A DNA stretch of 64,000 nt from Acidimicrobiia bacterium (GTDB lineage: Bacteria; Actinomycetota; Acidimicrobiia; Acidimicrobiales; Poriferisodalaceae): NCBI GenBank assembly GCA_022821985.1, contig JAJECP010000030.1, forward strand, positions 32,013-96,012, given 5' to 3'. A model generated the notes under the pieces. It saw only the letters and a list, made by a program, of their open reading frames with translations. It did no database searches and was not told the origin of the DNA. The position numbers and the translations under genes are program-made. Shown piece by piece: positions 8,481-18,545 of the stretch (its first letter is position 1; each line of letters starts with the position of its first letter).

Positions 8481-9875
8481 CTACGGGCCGGCCCGAGAAA
8501 TGCCCCGTTGCCAGATCCACAGCAGCACGATGCCGATGAGTGAGCACACCGCCGACGCATAGAAAGCGCCGACTGTGGCACCGACGAGCCACGCCGAGAC
8601 GCCCAGGATCGGCCCGCCGATTCCCGCAGAGAGCTCGAAGAACATCGTGAAGGTGCTGACGGCTCGCGCACGTTCGTTGGGCGGCACGCCGTCTACTGCG
8701 GCGACCATGAGCGCCGGATAGAGCAGTGATCCTCCCAATGCCAGCACCACGGTTCCCGCATACAGCCCGAACGGCGTCACGAAGGTGCCCATGATGACCA
8801 TGCCGAGCGCCGCCCCGAACAGCGCCACCGTCGCAGTCTTGGTGGTTCCGAGCCGGTCCGGGAGCTTGCGGCCGAGGACTCTCAGAACCAGCACGAGCAT
8901 CCCGTACAGGAAGAAAACCGTCCCGTAATCGCCGAGATCCTTCTCGGCCGCCAGTTTCGGCAGGAAGCCCTGCAACGCCGGGAAGATGATGATTCCCATC
9001 GCCAGGATCACTCCGGGCCAGACGGCGTGCCGGTGGAACAACCGGCTCATGACGGTGGCCCCCTGGTCACCGGACGCGGCGATGCTCGCTGGGCCCGGAG
9101 GCTCGTCGGCACTCCTCACCTCGAACACCGTGGGCTGAGCGATGCTCGGCAGTTGACGGGCACCGAAGGTCGTCCCGCTGGAATCTGACGAAATTGCCTG
9201 GCCGCTCGGCGCCGGAGTTGGAGCCGGGCTCGGAATCAACAGCGATTCCTCCCGGGGCAACAGCATCCCGATGGCCGTGGCAGCCAGCATCAGCGTGCCC
9301 GACACGACGAACGCCACATCGAAGCCGTCGAGCGCTGTGGAGGCGTCGCCCCACGCTCGCGCAGCCTCCCCGACGCCTGGGCCGATCGCCATGCCGCCGT
9401 AGATCGATACCGAGAACCAGCTCAGGGCCTCCCCTCGCCGGTGCTCCGGTGCCAAGTCGCTCACCATCGCTGCGCTGCCGACGAAGAAGGCCCCTTGGAA
9501 TGCCCCGATCAGCAAGCGCATCAGCAGGATCACGGCATAGGTGTCTGCCCACACGTGGCCATAGGTCGTGAGGGCGGTGAGCAGGCAGCCCGACACCACC
9601 AGGAACCGTCGACCCTTCTGGTCGCCGAGGATGCCGATGGTCGGCCGAGCGGCAATCGCAGTGACAGCGAACACGCTGATCGCAAAGCCGACAGCCACGT
9701 CCCCGCCGCCGGTCTGTTCGACTACGAGCAGAGAGATCAGCGGCAGCAGTGTCGAGAACGAGACAGCCGAGCAGAAGGCGCTCAAGTTCAGGATCAGGAA
9801 CGGAACGCTGAACAGGCGCGTGGGCTCGCCAAGGGGCGGAGCGGCGGGTGCCGCTGTGAACGTCGTCTGCGACAT
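8481..9875 (-). CDS. major facilitator superfamily transporter
   Basis: The 464-aa protein has about twelve hydrophobic helices. The loop after the second to third helix contains GDQKGRR, a form of the MFS loop motif, followed by an Ala/Gly-rich set of helices. A hydrophilic central loop of roughly 80 residues rich in Ser/Pro separates the two six-helix halves. The chosen ATG (MSQTTFTAAP) lies just before the first helix, with only a weak GAGG upstream. It most resembles drug or metabolite efflux members, but the substrate cannot be inferred. It diverges from the molybdopterin oxidoreductase. Confidence 0.88.
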   Translation of the reverse strand: MSQTTFTAAPAAPPLGEPTRLFSVPFLILNLSAFCSAVSFSTLLPLISLLVVEQTGGGDVAVGFAISVFAVTAIAARPTIGILGDQKGRRFLVVSGCLLTALTTYGHVWADTYAVILLMRLLIGAFQGAFFVGSAAMVSDLAPEHRRGEALSWFSVSIYGGMAIGPGVGEAARAWGDASTALDGFDVAFVVSGTLMLAATAIGMLLPREESLLIPSPAPTPAPSGQAISSDSSGTTFGARQLPSIAQPTVFEVRSADEPPGPASIAASGDQGATVMSRLFHRHAVWPGVILAMGIIIFPALQGFLPKLAAEKDLGDYGTVFFLYGMLVLVLRVLGRKLPDRLGTTKTATVALFGAALGMVIMGTFVTPFGLYAGTVVLALGGSLLYPALMVAAVDGVPPNERARAVSTFTMFFELSAGIGGPILGVSAWLVGATVGAFYASAVCSLIGIVLLWIWQRGISRAGP

Positions 9876-9983
9876 GGGGCCCTGGCCTCGTTGACGCTGA
9901 GCCCGGAATTCGATGCGGGCGGGCGGGTTCCGGTGCGCCATGCTAGGGGCGATGCCCGAGACGCTGCGGGGAATTTCCAGTCG

Positions 9984-12083
9984 ATGAATGCTGCGATGAA
10001 CGCTGCAACATCGGTCGTGCGCGGGGCGTGCCATCACGACTGTCCCGATACGTGCGCTTGGGAGGTCACGGTGCGCGACGGCGTGGCCGTGAACCTGCGT
10101 GGCGATCCCCGCCATCCGTTCACTGACGGGCAGCTCTGCCCCAAGGTGAACCCGTTCCTCGATCGGGTGTATCACCCGGACCGGCTGCTGCGGCCCCTAC
10201 GACGCGTCGGACCCAAGGGCGAGGGCCGGTTCGAGCCGGTCGACTGGGATGCCGCGATCACCGAGATCGCCGACCGGATCGGCACCGCCGTCGCGCAGCA
10301 TGGTGGCGAGACGGTGCTGCCGTACTCGCTCGACGGCACCCAAGGGCTCGTGCAGAAGGGCGTGCTGGCCGATCGGTTCTTCGCAGCGCTCGGGGCCACG
10401 CAGCTGAACCGGCACATCTGCGGCGTGACCGCCTGGCACGGGGCTGCCGAGGTGCTCGGCGTGCCGCTCGGCGCAGATCCCACCGAGATCGCGAGCGCCC
10501 GCACCATCGTGCTGTGGGGCACCAACACGCTGCTCACCAACCGCCACCTGTGGCCGTATGTGGAGCAGGCTCATGGCAACGGCGCCAGCGTCATCGTCGT
10601 CGACCCGGTCTCCACGATGACCGCTCAACGCTCCGACTGGCACGTCCAGCCGCGCCCCGGCACCGATGTCGCGCTCGTGCTGGGCATCATCGGCGTGCTG
10701 GACCGGGACGGTCTCATCGACGAGGAGCGTGTGAGCGCCGCCGCTTCGGGCTGGGCCGAATTGCGTGCCGAAGCCGAGGCCCTGGGCCTTGAGAGCGCGG
10801 CCTCGATCACCGGTCTCGCTGAAGCCGACATCATCTCGCTGGCCCATCGCATCGCGCAACAGCAACCCGCTGTGCTGCGTGCGCTCATCGGTATGGAACA
10901 TCGTGAGCACGGTCAGGACATTCACCGGGCCGTGGCCGCCTTGGCGGTTGTGTCGGGTTCGGAGTACATGCGCTCCACGCAGGTGTACTTCGACACGGCA
11001 TTTGCCGACATCGTGCCGCCGCCGGGACCGCAGCGGACCGTCAACATGTCAGCTCTCGGTGCGGCGCTCACCGATGCCACCCTGCAACCGCCGGTCACCG
11101 TGCTCGTGAACTACGGCTGCAATCCGGCTGCTATCACGCCCGACCAGAACCGGGTGCTGGCGGGCCTCGGGCGCGACGACCTGTTCGCGGTGGTCATCGA
11201 GCAGTTCATGACCGACACCGCCCGCTATGCCGACATCGTGCTGCCCACCACCACCCAGATCGAGCATCTCGACTTGATGAACGCGTGGGGCCATCTCTAC
11301 GTGTCGCTGAACCTGCCGGCCATCGAGCCGCTCGGCGAATGCCTGCCGAACACAGAGATCTTCCGGCGACTGGCCAGCGCGCTGGCCCTCGACGCATCCG
11401 GCCTCGCCGACAGCGACGAACAGATGGCGCGGGACCTGCTTGCGAGCTGCCACCCCTGGCTCGACGGCATCACCTACGAACGGCTCCAGCGCGACGGCTG
11501 GGCACGGCTCGCAGTGCCAGCGGGCTGGTCTGCGCTGGCCGACAGGGAGGTTCCTCTCCCGCCGTCAGGCGTAGATGCCGGGGCGCAATCCCGCTCGCTT
11601 GGGCCGATCCGGCTCGGCGAGCTGCGCTACCGGCCCGCCGCGGAATCGCTCAGCGGCGACCCGGAACTCGTCGAGCGCTATCCACTGGCGCTGATGTCGC
11701 TCAAGCAGCATCAGCGATTTCTCAACAGCCACTACGGCGGGTTCGAGCACCACCTGCCCGACCCGCCCCGGCCCCGCCTCGACATCAGCGCCGCCGATGC
11801 CGAGGCGCGTGGCATCGCCGAGGGCGAGCGAGTGCGTGTCTACAACGGCCGCGGCGAGCTGTTCACCACTGCTGCCATCTCCGACCGCCTGCAGCCCGGT
11901 CTGGTGACGATGCCCTTCGGCTGGTGGGCTGGCGAAGCCGATGCGCGCACGGTCAACGTGCTCACCAATGCAGCAATTGGCGGCGACGATCCCGACGTCG
12001 GCTCGGCTGCATTTCACGACACCCTCGTCGAGGTGGAGGCTGCTCCTGATGTGCGGCAGCCAGCCGACCGCCCGTCGTCGTAG
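9984..12083 (+). CDS. molybdopterin-dependent oxidoreductase with N-terminal [4Fe-4S] site
   Basis: The 699-aa protein starts with GACHHDCPDTCAW and QLCPKV, a Cys-x3-Cys-x3-Cys...Cys set for one [4Fe-4S] cluster, as in the formate dehydrogenase/DMSO reductase superfamily. Bis-MGD contact regions follow (VDPVSTMTAQRSD; NYGCNPAAITPDQ; IVLPTTTQIEHLD), and the C-terminal cofactor-binding domain includes RVRVYNGRGEL. There is no Tat signal, so it is probably cytoplasmic. No electron-transfer subunit is encoded beside it. ATG at 9984 is used; a second Met lies four residues later. The substrate is unknown. Confidence 0.92.
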   Translation: MNAAMNAATSVVRGACHHDCPDTCAWEVTVRDGVAVNLRGDPRHPFTDGQLCPKVNPFLDRVYHPDRLLRPLRRVGPKGEGRFEPVDWDAAITEIADRIGTAVAQHGGETVLPYSLDGTQGLVQKGVLADRFFAALGATQLNRHICGVTAWHGAAEVLGVPLGADPTEIASARTIVLWGTNTLLTNRHLWPYVEQAHGNGASVIVVDPVSTMTAQRSDWHVQPRPGTDVALVLGIIGVLDRDGLIDEERVSAAASGWAELRAEAEALGLESAASITGLAEADIISLAHRIAQQQPAVLRALIGMEHREHGQDIHRAVAALAVVSGSEYMRSTQVYFDTAFADIVPPPGPQRTVNMSALGAALTDATLQPPVTVLVNYGCNPAAITPDQNRVLAGLGRDDLFAVVIEQFMTDTARYADIVLPTTTQIEHLDLMNAWGHLYVSLNLPAIEPLGECLPNTEIFRRLASALALDASGLADSDEQMARDLLASCHPWLDGITYERLQRDGWARLAVPAGWSALADREVPLPPSGVDAGAQSRSLGPIRLGELRYRPAAESLSGDPELVERYPLALMSLKQHQRFLNSHYGGFEHHLPDPPRPRLDISAADAEARGIAEGERVRVYNGRGELFTTAAISDRLQPGLVTMPFGWWAGEADARTVNVLTNAAIGGDDPDVGSAAFHDTLVEVEAAPDVRQPADRPSS

Positions 12084-12095
12084 CCTGCCAAGGCG

Positions 12096-13598
12096 ATGAA
12101 CGTCGCTCAACTGCTCGAGCGCTTCCCTCACGACGACACCGTCGTGCTGATCGACCGCTCAGCCACACCGCCCGAGCGGGTCACCGCGTCGGCGCTGCGA
12201 GAACGAGCTCTGCGCTGCGGGGCGGGCCTCGCTGCCCGCGGCCTGGCGCCGTTCACCCGCGTCGGGCTGCTCGCCGCCAACTGCGGCCAGTACTACGACG
12301 TGATGTTCGGGGCGCCCGCTGCGGGGCTGGTCTTCGTGCCGCTCAACACCCGGCTTCCCGCCGAGACGCAGGCATACATCCTCGACGACGCCGACGTGCG
12401 ACTGGTCATCTCCGATTCCGAGCACGCACCGCTCGTACCACCCGACATGCCCCACATCATCATCGGCACACCCGAATGGGACGCCCTTGTCGCCGCCGAT
12501 CCCCTCACCGCGGTCGCCGATGTGGACGACGACGACATCGCCGTGCAGATCTACACCTCGGGCTCGACCGGGCGGCCCAAGGGTGTGCTGCTGACGCATC
12601 GCAACATCACCTTCACCGTCCTCGAGTACGGCGCAGCGATGCCGGGCGAGGTGATGCTGGTCTCGGCTCCGCTGTACCACAAGAACGCTTCGATGTCCTC
12701 CAAGCTGGCGTTTGCCAATGGAGGCACGGTGGTGCTCCTTCCGGGCTTCACGGCTTCGGGCTACATCGAAGCCATCGAATCCCACCGGGTCACCATGTGC
12801 TCGGGCGTGCCCACGATGTTCGCCCTCGTCACCGCCGAAATCGCCTCCCGTGTCGCCGCTGGTCAAGAGATGCCGGACTTGTCGTCGGTGCAGCGGGCTT
12901 TCATCGGCTCTGCGCCCCTGACTGAAGCCCTGTACGACGACGTGCAGCGTTTGCTGCCGCAGGCGGTCGTCTCCAACGGGTACGGCACCACCGAGGCGGT
13001 GCTCGAGTTCGGTCCCCACCCCGAAGGCAAGCCCAGGCCCAAGATCTCTGTCGGCCACCAGCACCCCAAGGTGGAGTTGCGGCTCGTCGACCCGATCACC
13101 GGCGAGGACGCTGACGCCGGCGAGCTGTGGGTGCGCTCGCCCGGCGTCATGACCGGCTACCACAACCTGCCCGACGTCACTGCCGAACGTCTCACCGACG
13201 GCTGGTACCACACGGGCGACCTCATGACTCGCGATGAGGATGGCTGGTACTACTTCGTGGGCCGCGTGGACGACATGTTCGTCTGCGCCGGCGAGAACAT
13301 CTACCCCGATGCCGTGGAGCAGATGCTCGAGAAGCACCCCGCGGTGCACCAGGCCGTCGTGGTTCCGGTGCCCGACGAGCTGAAGGGCCAACTGCCAGCA
13401 GCATTTGTACGTGCCGAACCTGGCCACACGCTCACGGTCGACGACGTCAAGCGCTACGCGCTTGCCAATGGTCCCGCGTACGCCCATCCCCGCCATGTGT
13501 GGATCGTTGACGAGATCCCGCTGGCCTCGACCGCCAAGATTGACCGCAACGGCTTGGTCGCCCAGGCCGCCGATCTGGTGAAGGCTGACTCCCCCTGA
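12096..13598 (+). CDS. AMP-forming acyl-CoA synthetase/ligase
   Basis: This 500-aa ANL-superfamily enzyme shows the P-loop YTSGSTGRPKG, the NGYGTTEA motif, the DGWYHTGD hinge-side motif and the C-terminal lysine in STAKIDRNGL that completes adenylation. It activates a carboxylic acid to acyl-AMP and then to acyl-CoA. It begins 12 bases after the molybdopterin oxidoreductase and is likely cotranscribed. The sequence suggests a medium-chain or aromatic acid ligase, without firm substrate evidence. Confidence 0.93.
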   Translation: MNVAQLLERFPHDDTVVLIDRSATPPERVTASALRERALRCGAGLAARGLAPFTRVGLLAANCGQYYDVMFGAPAAGLVFVPLNTRLPAETQAYILDDADVRLVISDSEHAPLVPPDMPHIIIGTPEWDALVAADPLTAVADVDDDDIAVQIYTSGSTGRPKGVLLTHRNITFTVLEYGAAMPGEVMLVSAPLYHKNASMSSKLAFANGGTVVLLPGFTASGYIEAIESHRVTMCSGVPTMFALVTAEIASRVAAGQEMPDLSSVQRAFIGSAPLTEALYDDVQRLLPQAVVSNGYGTTEAVLEFGPHPEGKPRPKISVGHQHPKVELRLVDPITGEDADAGELWVRSPGVMTGYHNLPDVTAERLTDGWYHTGDLMTRDEDGWYYFVGRVDDMFVCAGENIYPDAVEQMLEKHPAVHQAVVVPVPDELKGQLPAAFVRAEPGHTLTVDDVKRYALANGPAYAHPRHVWIVDEIPLASTAKIDRNGLVAQAADLVKADSP

Positions 13599-13669
13599 AC
13601 AGCGAGCACGCGGATTCGGATAGCGCGGCCGACGCTGCAGCGCCGCCCCACTCGCCGGAGAATCGCCCC

Positions 13670-14590
13670 GTGCCAGCGAGCCCTACATCGAGGCTCCGCA
13701 AGCTGAGTCGCAGCACCCTGAATATCGCCAACGAGATCCGCCAGGACTGGGCTCAGCACCGCATCGCCGGGCTCTCCGCCGAGATTGCATTCTTCGCCCT
13801 CTTGGGGCTCTTCCCCGCCGTCATCGTGTTCGCAGCGCTGCTGGGATCGCTCGACGTGCTGATCGGCCAGAGCGCGGCATCCGGCACCGAGGATTGGCTG
13901 CTGCAACGGATCAGCGACACCTTCGGAGACCAGAACACGCTCGACGCCACGGTCGCCGATCTCTTCGATCGCTCCGACGCACGGGTCGTGACCGTCGGCA
14001 TCGTCGTGGCTGCCTATGCGTCGTCGCGCGGCTTCATCGCCGTGGTGCGTGCCTTGAACGTGACCCGCGGCCACCACGGCGCTCGCAGCTGGCTGTCGAC
14101 CCGCTTCGTGGGCTTCGCCCTGACATTTCTGACGTTGGTGGTCGCCGTCGTGGTGGCGACGATGGTGGTCGTGGGGCCGCTGTTCGGCGGCGGCTCCGAG
14201 CTGGCTGGCCGACTGGGCGCTGGAAGCTCGTTCAGCACGGCGTGGGACTGGCTCCGGTGGCCCGTCGTCTTCCTGGCAGTCGTGGCGTGGGCGGCAACGG
14301 TGTACCGGATCGCCCCGCGCCACAAGCTCACCTGGCGACGAGAAGTCCCGGGAGCCCTCCTGGCAACCGTGTGGTGGCTGGCCGTATCAGTTGGATTCGG
14401 TGCCTACCTGCAGCTCGCCTCGAACGGCGTCAACGCCATCTTCGGTCTGCTCGGCGGCGCCCTCAGCCTGCTGCTGTGGCTGTACCTGCTCGCCATGGGC
14501 CTCCTCGCCGGCGCCCAGCTCAACAGCCTCCTCGACCGCCACCGCCTGCAGGCTTTCGACCAACAGGCATCGCCCGAGCCGCTCTCCTAG
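13670..14590 (+). CDS. YihY/BrkB family membrane protein
   Basis: The 306-aa protein has about six hydrophobic segments and the YihY pattern: IAFFALLGLFPAVIVFAALLG-like first helix region (here FFALLGLFPAVIV), then ARSWLSTRFVGF, and late GLLGGALSLLLWLYL followed by LLAGAQLNSLL. Members have no settled function, although they were once labelled ribonuclease BN. The start used is a GTG after a polar segment. It lies 71 bases after the ligase on the same strand. Confidence 0.88.
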   Translation: MPASPTSRLRKLSRSTLNIANEIRQDWAQHRIAGLSAEIAFFALLGLFPAVIVFAALLGSLDVLIGQSAASGTEDWLLQRISDTFGDQNTLDATVADLFDRSDARVVTVGIVVAAYASSRGFIAVVRALNVTRGHHGARSWLSTRFVGFALTFLTLVVAVVVATMVVVGPLFGGGSELAGRLGAGSSFSTAWDWLRWPVVFLAVVAWAATVYRIAPRHKLTWRREVPGALLATVWWLAVSVGFGAYLQLASNGVNAIFGLLGGALSLLLWLYLLAMGLLAGAQLNSLLDRHRLQAFDQQASPEPLS

Positions 14591-14600
14591 GGTGGCGGGC

Positions 14601-15386
14601 ATGTGGATTCGTCTTCGTCAGATTGCTGTTACTACTGCCGACTTGGCCCAGACCTCGGCGGACATCCAGAGCGTTCTCGGCGTTGAGCCGTGCTTCACCG
14701 ATCCCGGTGTCGGCATCTTCGGCCTCAAGAACGTGCTGTGGCCGGTGGGCACCCAGTTCCTCGAGTGCGTCACGCCGATCCAAGACGACACTGCTGCCGG
14801 CCGGTACCAGCAGCGGCGCGGCGGCGACACGGGGTACATGGTCATCACCCAGGTCAGCGACGTTGCTGCGCGCCGCGCCCACGTCGACGAGATGGGCATC
14901 CGGATCGCATTCGAGATGAACTTTCCTGACGAAGGCCATGTCGGCATGCAGCTGCACCCGGCCGACACCGGCGGCGCGTTCTTCGAGATGGACCAGATGA
15001 CCGGACCCACCGGCGACGACGTCGGAGGCGCTTGGACGCCTGCCGGCTCCTACTGGGAGCCCTACGTCTGCACCGACAGGGTGAGCAATATCGCCGCCGC
15101 CGAGCTCCAGAGCCCCGACCCGCAGCGCTTGGCCGAGCGTTGGAGCCAGATTGCGCAGATCGACCTCGACACCGATGCCGACGGCCACCCCACGATCCAG
15201 CTCGACAACGCCACGCTGAGGTTCGTGCCCGAAGCCGATGGCCGCGGCGAAGGACTCGGCGCCATCGACGTCACCACCGTCGACCGCGAAGCGGTGCTCG
15301 CAGCAGCCCGCACGCGGGACTGCTACGTGAACGACAGCCAAATCGCGCTCGCCGGCCTGCGCGTCAACCTCGTCGACGCCGGCTGA
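14601..15386 (+). CDS. VOC (glyoxalase/bleomycin resistance fold) family protein
   Basis: The 261-aa product has two VOC-like halves: an N-terminal one starting RLRQIAVTTADLAQT and ending EGHVGMQLHPADTGGAFFEMD, and a second starting YVCTDRVSNIAAAEL. The metal-ligand glutamate in FFEMD fits the glyoxalase-type fold. These are small metal-dependent isomerases, lyases or dioxygenases, or binding proteins. Placement by acyl-CoA and metallo-hydrolase genes suggests a catabolic role, which is inference. Confidence 0.82.
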   Translation: MWIRLRQIAVTTADLAQTSADIQSVLGVEPCFTDPGVGIFGLKNVLWPVGTQFLECVTPIQDDTAAGRYQQRRGGDTGYMVITQVSDVAARRAHVDEMGIRIAFEMNFPDEGHVGMQLHPADTGGAFFEMDQMTGPTGDDVGGAWTPAGSYWEPYVCTDRVSNIAAAELQSPDPQRLAERWSQIAQIDLDTDADGHPTIQLDNATLRFVPEADGRGEGLGAIDVTTVDREAVLAAARTRDCYVNDSQIALAGLRVNLVDAG

Positions 15387-15527
15387 ACGGGCTTGCCGGC
15401 ACTTACCGGACCGCGCGTCAATCTCTTCGACGCCGACTGACACGGGCTTGCCGGCGCTCGTCGGCCTACCATCGGCATCCGCCGCAGGTCGCCGCTCGGT
15501 TGCGACCACACAGGGAGGTTCTTGCCG

Positions 15528-16079
15528 ATGAGCGAGATCGTTGACCAATTCAAGCGCTCCGTCGCGCTCTTCGACTCGGTGGTGGCCAGCGTGCCCGACG
15601 ATGCCTGGGGCAATGACACGCCATGCGCCGACTGGAATGCAAGTGAACTGCTGCGTCACCAGTGCGGCGTGCTCGACGCGCTCGCCGGTATCGCCCGCAC
15701 CGGCGAGGTGGGCATGCCCCAGATGGCCGACGATGCCGGCGATCCGGCGGCCCAGTGGCAGGCCACCCGCGAGGGCGTGCTCGCCGCGATCGACGGCGCC
15801 GACCTCTCCGCCGAGGACAAGTACTGGTTCGGGCCGATGAGCTTCGAGAACTTCGTGGGCATGGTGCAGTGGGACCCGCTGACCCACGCATGGGACCTGG
15901 CCCAGGCCAGCGGCAACCCCATCGACCTGCCCGACGACCTGTGCGAGGCCACCCTCGCCCGGGTGCAAGCCTTGGGCGACATTCCCCGCAAGTGGAGGCT
16001 GATCACCGACGCAGTCGATGTTCCCGACGACGCGCCGATGTCGCACCGCTACCTCGGCTACGTCGGGCGCCAACCGTGA
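15528..16079 (+). CDS. TIGR03086-like DinB-fold metal-binding protein
   Basis: The 183-aa protein shows the signature PCADWNASELLRHQ near the N-terminus and DPLTHAWDLAQASG in the middle. The conserved histidines of these motifs bind a metal in the DinB/mycothiol-dependent enzyme fold. Actinobacterial members are often thiol-dependent transferases or isomerases of unknown substrate. GGGAGG at 15513-15518 sets the ATG at 15528 rather than the upstream TTG. Its TGA overlaps the GTG start of the next gene. Confidence 0.85.
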   Translation: MSEIVDQFKRSVALFDSVVASVPDDAWGNDTPCADWNASELLRHQCGVLDALAGIARTGEVGMPQMADDAGDPAAQWQATREGVLAAIDGADLSAEDKYWFGPMSFENFVGMVQWDPLTHAWDLAQASGNPIDLPDDLCEATLARVQALGDIPRKWRLITDAVDVPDDAPMSHRYLGYVGRQP

Positions 16080-17002
16080 ACGCCGCCGCTGAGAGCGAGG
16101 CCGGCCAGACAGACGTCGGCAGCGAGCGTGCCGAGCCGCAGCGCTGGCAGATCGGCGACGTGTCCATCACGTCGGTCTCGGAGGCCGCCACGCCGACCTC
16201 GCCGCGCTTCCTCTACGACGGCGTCAGCAAGGGCGGCGTGCTGGCCCGTGCTGAGGCTGCGCCGTGGCTGCGCCCGCACTTCGTCAGCGACGACGGCTAC
16301 CTGTTGCAGCGCATCCATACCTGCGTGATCTCGGCAGGCGAACATCGCATCGCGGTGGACACCTGCGTCGGCAACGACAAGGAACGCACCAACCCGCTGT
16401 GGCACCGCCAGCAAGGTCCGTTCCTCGACGACATGGCCGCCGCTGGCTTCCCGCCCGAGTCGATCACCCATGTGGTGTGCACCCACCTGCACGTGGACCA
16501 TGTGGGCTGGAACACCTGCCTGAACGCCGACGGCGAATGGGTGCCCACATTCCCCAACGCGGAGTACCTGTTCTGCGCGCCCGAGTACGACTACTGGGCC
16601 AATCACGAAGACCTCTTCGGGGATGCCGTGTTCGAGGACTCGGTGGCTCCCATCGCCGCCGCAGATCGCGCCAACATGGTCGAAGCTGTCGACAGCATCT
16701 GCTCAGAGGTGTCGTTCCAGTCCACGCCGGGCCACACACCGGGGCACCTCTCGGTGGTGATCTCCAGCGGCGGCAAGCGAGCGATCATCACCGGCGACAT
16801 GGCACATACCCCGATGCAGCTCGCCGACCCCGACCTCAGCTCGATGTTCGACACCGATCCCGACGAAGCGCGCCGCACCCGCCACGTGGCGTTCGGCGAC
16901 TGGGCCGACGGCGAGACCCTGGTGATCGGCACCCACTTCGGGGGACCCACCGCCGGCGTCATGGTTCCCCACGAAGGCGCCTACCGCCTCGACTGCGACT
17001 GA
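16076..17002 (+). CDS. metallo-beta-lactamase fold hydrolase
   Basis: The 308-aa enzyme carries the dinuclear zinc motif THLHVDHVGW, followed by TPGHTPGH, TGDMAHTP and GTHFGG, which complete the metal site of the family. An N-terminal extension of about 25 polar residues precedes the fold. The GTG start overlaps the stop of the DinB-like gene (GTGA), so both are made from one message. The family hydrolyses lactones, thioesters or esters; sequence style is close to quorum-quenching lactonase-type members, but the substrate is unproven. Confidence 0.9.
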   Translation: MNAAAESEAGQTDVGSERAEPQRWQIGDVSITSVSEAATPTSPRFLYDGVSKGGVLARAEAAPWLRPHFVSDDGYLLQRIHTCVISAGEHRIAVDTCVGNDKERTNPLWHRQQGPFLDDMAAAGFPPESITHVVCTHLHVDHVGWNTCLNADGEWVPTFPNAEYLFCAPEYDYWANHEDLFGDAVFEDSVAPIAAADRANMVEAVDSICSEVSFQSTPGHTPGHLSVVISSGGKRAIITGDMAHTPMQLADPDLSSMFDTDPDEARRTRHVAFGDWADGETLVIGTHFGGPTAGVMVPHEGAYRLDCD

Positions 17003-17017
17003 CGTCCAGAGGCTGCG

Positions 17018-17032
17018 CCCCGGGCCACGGGG
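17018..17032. terminator. short GC hairpin between convergent genes
   Basis: CCCCG-GGCCA-CGGGG forms a five-pair stem with a five-base loop between the convergent hydrolase and oxidase genes. There is no T-run, so a rho-independent terminator is only a possibility. Confidence 0.25.
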
Positions 17033-17048
17033 TCCGCCAGCAAGAGTG

Positions 17049-18500
17049 CTAGTGGCCGCTTCGCAGCAGCCGCGCGATGCCTGACATCAGGCGATCCGGA
17101 CGGTCCGGGCGCAGTTCGCGCTGATCCGCGGCACCAAGCAAGGCGCGGCTGGCGCGCACGCCGAGCCAGCGCAGCGGCTCCGGCTCCCACCGACGCGAGC
17201 TCACCCCTACCCAGGGCAGGCTCGTGCGCTCGGTATCGCGCTCGGCGATCAGCTCGGCCATGGTGCGGCCAGCCAGGTTGGACGCTGCGACGCCCTCGCC
17301 CACGTAGCCGCCCAGCACGCCTTCGCCGGTGCGCGGGTCGAAACGCACGCCGGGCAGCCAGTTGCGCGGGATGCCGAGCACCCCGCCCCAGCGGTGGGTG
17401 ACACGCGCCTCGGCGACCTGCGGCAACATCTCGGAAAGCACCCGCCAGATTCGCCGGTGCATACCCAGATGCGTCTCGGCAGCGGGCACGATCCGGGAGC
17501 CGAAGCTGTACGGCTCCCCGGTGGCGCCGAAAGCGATCCGGTTGTCGGCAGTGCGCTGTCCGTAGGTGACCATGCGGCGATCGTCGGCGAAGCTCGGCCG
17601 GTTCGCGAGGCCGATGTCGTCGAAGACTGCATCAGGCAGCGGCTCGGTGGCGATCATCCGCGAATAGACGGGCAAGATGTCCCGCCGCAAGCCCTGCAGA
17701 TCTCTGGTGTACGCCTCGGTGGCGCGCACGATCACCGGGGCCCGAACTTCGCGGCGGCCGCGGCTCATCGGCGAGCCACGAGCGCCCTCTGCGGCAATCT
17801 GCACCGCACCGCCGTCGAAACCGGTGACACGTGACTGCTCGTAGATCTCCACCCCCGCCGCTTCGGCGGCGCAGGCCAGCCCCAGCGCCAGCTTGGCGGG
17901 ATCCACTACCGCAGAAGGGCCGAGCAGGACACCGCTGCGCACATCGGTGGCGTTGAGCTGCTCGCGTGCTTCGTCAGCATCGAGCAGGCGGATCTCGTCT
18001 TCGGTCAGCCCGAAGCTGCGAGCTTCGGCTATCTCGGCGACCTGCCGGTCCGCTTGGGGACCCGTGCGCGCCACCCTGATGGTGCCGCCTTTGGCGTAGT
18101 CGCAGTCGATGCCCTCAGCGGATGCCACACGCCCGATCTCGTCGACGGCGTCGAACACGGCTCGCACCAGGCGCCGGGATTCGGTCGGGCTGGAACGCCG
18201 CGCGTAGTCGGCAACCGAGCCGGCCAGCTCCCCCACTGCCCAACCCCCGTTGCGTCCCGACGCACCGAAGCCGCAGTGGTGCCGCTCCAGCACGACCACA
18301 CGCATCGCAGGCTCCAGCTGCTTGAGGTAGTAGGCGGTCCACAACCCGCTGAATCCCCCGCCGACGATGGCCACGTCGACGTCGAGATCACCCTCGACAG
18401 CGGGACGGGGCGCGACAGGCGGCTCGAGCCGGTCGATCCACAGCGGCGTCGTCGATGCCGTCTCCAGCGACCAAGGATCCGAGCTGAGTGCAGCGGCCAT
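17049..18500 (-). CDS. FAD-dependent amine/amino-acid oxidoreductase (DAO family)
   Basis: The 483-aa enzyme has the dinucleotide-binding motif VAIVGGGFSGLWTAYYL at about 44-60, the GASGRNGGW segment seen in gamma-glutamylputrescine oxidase-like and glycine oxidase-like members, and a late GYVGEGVAASNLAGR flavin contact. It is divergent from the polyamine operon (GNAT, agmatinase, PotABCD), so oxidation of an amine such as a putrescine derivative is a reasonable inference. The ATG start leaves a 44-residue lead before the Rossmann strand. Confidence 0.9.
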   Translation of the reverse strand: MAAALSSDPWSLETASTTPLWIDRLEPPVAPRPAVEGDLDVDVAIVGGGFSGLWTAYYLKQLEPAMRVVVLERHHCGFGASGRNGGWAVGELAGSVADYARRSSPTESRRLVRAVFDAVDEIGRVASAEGIDCDYAKGGTIRVARTGPQADRQVAEIAEARSFGLTEDEIRLLDADEAREQLNATDVRSGVLLGPSAVVDPAKLALGLACAAEAAGVEIYEQSRVTGFDGGAVQIAAEGARGSPMSRGRREVRAPVIVRATEAYTRDLQGLRRDILPVYSRMIATEPLPDAVFDDIGLANRPSFADDRRMVTYGQRTADNRIAFGATGEPYSFGSRIVPAAETHLGMHRRIWRVLSEMLPQVAEARVTHRWGGVLGIPRNWLPGVRFDPRTGEGVLGGYVGEGVAASNLAGRTMAELIAERDTERTSLPWVGVSSRRWEPEPLRWLGVRASRALLGAADQRELRPDRPDRLMSGIARLLRSGH

Positions 18501-18545
18501 CCCCTTCGAAAACTACTGCCGCTGCCAGCCGCTTCCCGGCGCAGG

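Noticed and set aside
12159..13496. Minus-strand frame within the acyl-CoA ligase
   Set aside because: Antisense shadow with no conserved motif.
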